A DNA stretch of 21,083 nt from Zygnema cylindricum (taxonomy: Eukaryota > Streptophyta > Zygnematophyceae > Zygnematales > Zygnemataceae), in the NCBI GenBank assembly GCA_037447655.1, contig JBBHKE010003194.1, forward strand, positions 1 to 21,083, read 5' to 3'. Below, in pieces: positions 17,779 to 21,083 of the stretch (positions are counted from its first letter, which is position 1; every line of letters starts with the position of its first letter). A program made the position numbers and the translations under genes. The notes under the pieces are model-generated. The model saw nothing but the letters and a program-made list of their open reading frames with translations. It had not been told where the DNA came from and ran no database searches.

Positions 17779-18277
17779 TGAAAGGATCTCACACGACAAA
17801 TGCAGAGTGCAAGATTACTGCGGAAGCATGCAAAAATAAAACATTCAGACAAGAGAAAGCTGTCCACGAAAGCCAATATATTTCACGGACATTTTCTCCC
17901 ATAAAAGGTTAAGTTTTCCCTCCCACTAAGCTGCAGTATATAGTACTGCAAATGTAACGTCACACAACCAAACAACCAAAACAAACCAAACTATAAAGTG
18001 TGCACTGAGCGCCTACAAATCAAATCGCGTCCATACGCGAAACAACATAAAACTAAAGTACAACGAAAACAAGTACCTAAACGTACAACCCAAACAAACC
18101 CGTACATAACAAATGACAATTGAACCTGGTCGCCGCAAAACCGAATCTACGCGAGACCAAGAATCTACAAAAGGATCTAAAAGACATAATGACGCCAAAC
18201 CACCCACAAAGACAAAACGACAAATAATACGGCCGCGCGACATGCCACGACAGCCGATTACAACATTGAATCTAACA
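17779..18277 (-). repeat. Outer element 5' LTR
   Basis: 499 bp from TGAAAGG to TCTAACA on the plus strand, with both termini intact. Its TATA-containing palindrome (17932-17950) matches that in the other LTR. About 8 substitutions and no indels separate it from 5864-6362, by hand count. Confidence 0.92.
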
Positions 18278-18282
18278 CACAA
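18278..18282. repeat. Target site duplication, outer element (right)
   Basis: CACAA directly after the outer right LTR, identical to 5859-5863. Confidence 0.85.
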
Positions 18283-19698
18283 TTGATGCGGTATGCTATT
18301 TTAGGGTTAACGCTCTTTGGTAGAGAAAAAAAAACACATGACAAAAATGCTTTGCACTGCAGCGTAAGCAAAGTGTCACAAAATGCACGACATGGAGAAG
18401 ACAAGAACAATTTTATCTAATATAATGCGTGAACCAACGATGAGTGCCACCTTTAGTCGTAAAGTTAAAGCTTTTCACGTTCGCACTCAAAAATGACAAA
18501 AGCATGAGCACAAATGTGCAGACTGCAATGCACAAATAAGCGGACCTAAAATTTCACAATACAAATTTAACTCGACGTGGTGCTTGTACACGTAATTTGA
18601 AATCAGCGATATTCTACTTATCGCATGGGCGTCAAAGTGTTAACCTTAGCTAATGGTCAAGCCGGGGATCAAATCTCGGACTTAGTGTTAGCAGTACACT
18701 AGCTCTACCAACTGAGCTACCCGACCATTTTGTACGCAAACGCCTAATACCAGATTTATACGGCAAATAGCGGCGAACTAACAAACCAGCTTACAGCGCG
18801 TTACACACGTGTGGAGTCCAAAGTGGACAATTCTTTAACATACGCCATTAAAGATCCACGGGCCAAGGTTCTCAAATATGATGGGGTGAACATCACGATT
18901 GGGAGGATTGTTCTAATAGCACACCAACAAACAAAATACTGTGGAAAGTTATGGAGAGAAAAGAAGGAACACTCAATGTAGATACAAATTCAATTCTTGA
19001 TGATCACCAAAAATTGGAAAAAATCTGTTGTAAAGGAACAATTGGCTCTAGCGAAACTCCTTTATTATCGCAGAAAAAACGAAAGAAGTTCCATCTTTTC
19101 TCCATATTTTCTAATTATTTTAGGTGATTGATAGGTCAAATATCCTATTTCACACCTATTATTTTGTGTGTTTTTTTTTAATCTCATCCAATTTCCATTT
19201 CGATTTTGTCCTATTGTGAGAAATACCTCTTAAACTCAACGAAAGTTGTTACTCAAATGGTAGAAGGCGCCTTTCCAAAATAGTTGGAGATATTTACAAG
19301 CATTTCTTGCTATTAAAATGTGGACGCCCATATCTAACAGTCCTGAGTTTAGGGAGGTTTGGATGGTCCCAATATTTGATGGAATCATTATCTGATTACA
19401 CTGACTTAGGTGAGGCCCATCAGCAATAAGTGAGGTAGTTTAATGGAAAATGTACCTTTGGTATTAAGCATCTACAAAACATGTTTACTGGAGATTCGGC
19501 AAAATTCTTGAGACTTTTGGGCGAGAATTTTGACCGTCCTATTTTGAGTTTTCGAAGCAAACGCACCTTATGTCCAGTGTCCGGAGAGTCTCCTCAACTG
19601 TTCCCCACGAGGAATGGTTTGAATTATGGCGCCATCATCTTTTTGAGATTTATTTTCCTATCTTATATATCTTTCGATTAGTTTCCTTTTGTTATCAT
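18283..19698. other. AT-rich flank, no gene seen
   Basis: No open frame with recognisable content on either strand. The only structured item is the tRNA-like sequence at 18655-18728. Around 19249-19270 there is a weak box-A-like stretch (TACTCAAATGGTAGAAG) without a matching box B. Confidence 0.55.
18655..18728 (-). tRNA. tRNA-like sequence, probably decayed
   Basis: On the minus strand, 74 bases fold as a cloverleaf. The 7-bp acceptor stem (GGTCGGG with CTTGACC) has two G-U pairs, followed by a canonical D arm GCTC AGTTGGTA GAGC with box A. The 6-bp anticodon stem (TAGTGT/ACACTA) closes the loop ACTGCTA, and the T arm is poor: one mismatch, an 8-base loop, and TTTGAT where TTCGAT is expected. 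By position the anticodon would be TGC (Ala), but base 33 is C instead of the invariant T. This indicates a tRNA pseudogene or the head of a tRNA-derived SINE rather than a working tRNA. Confidence 0.5.
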
Positions 19699-20247
19699 TG
19701 TGATAAACAGTGAAAACAATCAGGCTATATGTAAAAGAAACTCGATACACCACAACACGCTACAGTGCACAGCGGAAAACACCAAGGATCTTCCCGTAGC
19801 AACAGCAGGAATACACAGAACTCACAGACAATGTTGAGCTTTATTACTCGAGAGAGAGTACAAGGATGTGCTAGCTGTGTAGGTCTACTTCAGGTGTCCC
19901 ATTCACTAGGTCTACTCGCCTATTTAAACTAGCTAACTGCTAGTCAACCTAGTACTATACAGCTGTACACGTGGACCTTCGCGGCCAACCGAGATTTATC
20001 CAAAACTTCCTTCTAGAGCTATACATTTCCATCGACATTCTGCGGCGTTGCTATGCTGCGCTGCTGCGCTACTGAGTTGCTATGCTGCGCTGCTGCGCTA
20101 CTAAGTTGCTATGCTGCGCTGCTGCGCTACCAAGTTGCTATGCTGCTATGCTGCGCTGGTCTGGAATCGCAGCTGCGCTGCTCTGGAATCGCAACTATAG
20201 CAGCCTAGCCTCAACCACTAAGTACCCAATTCTGTAACCCTGTTACA
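19699..20247 (-). repeat. 3' LTR of a third LTR retroelement
   Basis: On the minus strand this starts TGTAACAGGGTTACAG (20247), directly after a purine-rich tract. It has a TATA-like TTTAAATAGG (about 19918-19927), an AATAAAG polyadenylation-type signal (about 19839-19846), and ends near ATCACA (19699) or TTTTCA (about 19711). The order of TATA then polyA signal fits an LTR read on the minus strand. The partner LTR is beyond the window, so the left edge and any target duplication cannot be checked. TGTAACA starts are common in plant Ty3/gypsy LTRs, but no domain confirms the superfamily. Confidence 0.6.
20047..20170. repeat. 29-bp minisatellite in the third element's LTR
   Basis: Three nearly identical 29-bp units (20047-20075, 20076-20104, 20105-20133) begin GTTGCTATGCTGCGCTGC and differ only at their last few bases. 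A fourth, partial unit from 20134 duplicates the internal CTATGCTG. Two GCGCTG...TCTGGAATCGCA segments follow (about 20150-20192). The array lies in the U3 part of the LTR, upstream of its TATA motif on the minus strand. Confidence 0.85.
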
Positions 20248-20262
20248 GTGCCTCCCACTAAA
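20248..20262 (-). other. Putative polypurine tract, third element
   Basis: The minus strand reads TTTAGTGGGAGGCAC, directly followed by TGTAACAG. Its purine content and position against a TG start support a 3' LTR junction. Confidence 0.5.
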
Positions 20263-20292
20263 GGTTCAGCGTCCCGCTGAACTTTGATTGAC

Positions 20293-21081
20293 TCAGGGAA
20301 ACTGCAATTGCCGGAGTATGTCATATGTTTCCTTGCGATACTCTTCGAACTCCTGGCGAAGGGTATCGAGTTGATTTTGGAGCTGTTCACATCGGGTCTC
20401 CAGTAACGCGATGTGGTGATCTGTAGCTGCCAACCGCCTCCGAGTGATGCGTTCCCGAACCTGATTTTCCCCTTCCTCATTGTCGGGTACTTTGGGTTGT
20501 TGCGGAACGTCTCCCGATGCAGGCTCCTCGGGTGCCGGAATCCTGGGTTCTTCAGGTTCAGCCCCTGGGGGAACTTGCTCTGGTTCCTCGTCCGCCGGTT
20601 CCCACCGAGGTACCTTCTGTAATTTGAAGGACGTGTGTTTCTTTGCAACTCGGGCCCGCTGCAGAGCATTCCTTCGAGCCAGCTTGAGTACTCGCACCTC
20701 AGGGGTGACCTTCGCTCGAGAGATGATGTCGTGGAGGCGCACATCCCACGGGTGATAATGGCGGAGTAACCCGGGAACGTCAATCCTGTACATGTAGTTA
20801 TCCTCTACCACTTCCACGAACGGTAAGGTGTGAGGATTCAGCTGCACATAGCCTTTATGATTATTCCCTAGGTCCTTGGTCCGCATGAAATTCCACGTTG
20901 GGTGTGACGGAACGTAGGCAGGGATACGGATAGGATTTCCAAGCTTCCCTATACGCCATTCCTCACGCCACTTCGAGGGGTTCCAATAAAACCTTTTGGC
21001 GAAGCTGAAGGCGAGGTCCGGATGCTGGGTGTCGACCGGTAGTGGGAAGAGGTAGTCGGGAATTTCCTCTCCCTGTTCACT
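20293..21081 (-). CDS. Unknown ORF with C-terminal coiled coil (partial)
   Basis: The minus-strand frame is open from the window edge (21081) to a TGA at 20293-20295, at least 262 residues without a stop. The first visible third is compact and aromatic-rich (DLAFSFAKRFYWNPSKWREEW, quoted as FSFAKRFYW and SKWREEW; then PTWNFMRTKDLG). The middle is basic (VLKLARRNALQRARVAKK), followed by a proline-, glutamate-rich linker of about 50 residues. The end is a heptad-like coiled coil (LETRCEQLQNQLDTLRQEF). It lies just upstream of the putative polypurine tract and 3' LTR, in sense, where pol or an extra ORF would end. I see no RT, RNase H, integrase, chromodomain, zinc knuckle or membrane segment. 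It could be an extra retroelement ORF, a Gag-like protein of a non-autonomous element, or captured host coding sequence. Confidence 0.6.
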   Translation of the reverse strand, partial: SEQGEEIPDYLFPLPVDTQHPDLAFSFAKRFYWNPSKWREEWRIGKLGNPIRIPAYVPSHPTWNFMRTKDLGNNHKGYVQLNPHTLPFVEVVEDNYMYRIDVPGLLRHYHPWDVRLHDIISRAKVTPEVRVLKLARRNALQRARVAKKHTSFKLQKVPRWEPADEEPEQVPPGAEPEEPRIPAPEEPASGDVPQQPKVPDNEEGENQVRERITRRRLAATDHHIALLETRCEQLQNQLDTLRQEFEEYRKETYDILRQLQFP

Positions 21082-21083
21082 CC

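Larger units (their letters stand above)
5864..18277 (-). mobile_element. Outer copia LTR retrotransposon (12.4 kb with insert)
   Basis: The element is defined by two 499-bp LTRs, a 5-bp CACAA duplication, a primer binding site next to the right LTR and a polypurine tract next to the left LTR, so it is transcribed on the minus strand. Without the 6.4-kb inner insertion it would be about 6.0 kb. The domain order from the 5' side (right to left) is gag, zinc knuckles, protease, [insertion], integrase, reverse transcriptase, RNase H, which is the Ty1/copia order. Every coding block carries stops or frameshifts, so it is non-autonomous now. Its copia lineage cannot be fixed by eye. Confidence 0.92.

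Noticed and set aside
19249-19300. Box-A-like sequence that could begin a tRNA
   Set aside because: No box B at the right spacing and no cloverleaf could be drawn.
20211-20783. A 190-codon minus-strand frame overlapping the coiled-coil ORF
   Set aside because: It lacks recognisable structure and overlaps the longer frame, which stays open to the window edge and has a clear coiled coil.

Overview
The window looks like nuclear DNA of a land plant. It is AT-rich, has intron-like exon borders, and is dominated by LTR retrotransposons with plant-type Ty1/copia polyproteins. I cannot name the species. The copia-type half-tRNA primer site and an F-type-lectin-like reading frame would fit a non-flowering lineage, but that is only a guess.

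Left part (1-4047): mostly non-coding AT-rich DNA holding pieces of host genes on the plus strand. These are a 72-bp exon encoding one leucine-rich repeat (1091-1162), a cysteine-rich EGF-like exon with a strong GTAAGT donor (1895-2178), and a reading frame ending in a C-terminal motif typical of F-type lectins (3002-3421). At 4048-5346 lies a diverged, apparently solo LTR in plus orientation. It is related to the LTRs of the inner element below and carries a foldback structure and tRNA-like segments.

Middle (5864-18277): a nested pair of copia elements, both on the minus strand. The outer element has 499-bp LTRs (5864-6362 and 17779-18277), a CACAA target duplication, an initiator-Met 3'-end primer site and a polypurine tract. 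Its gag-pol is broken by many stops and frameshifts. A second copia element (9358-15777) is inserted between its protease and integrase. This inner element has LTRs of 1038 and 1051 bp, a 4-bp ACAC flanking duplication, and a primer site matching the anticodon arm of initiator tRNA-Met, as in Drosophila copia, Ty5 and Osser. Its gag ATG lies inside that primer site. Removing the insert leaves the outer reading frame continuous across the join. The inner LTRs are clearly more diverged from each other than the outer LTRs, which is the reverse of what nesting predicts.

Right part (18278-21083): AT-rich DNA with a decayed tRNA-like sequence (18655-18728), then the 3' end of a third LTR element on the minus strand. 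Its LTR (about 19699-20247) contains a 29-bp minisatellite. Just inside the putative polypurine tract is an open frame of at least 263 codons (20293-21081) that runs off the window, ends in a coiled coil, and matches no retroelement domain I recognise.

No complete functional host gene is visible. All retrotransposon coding regions are damaged except the last open frame.
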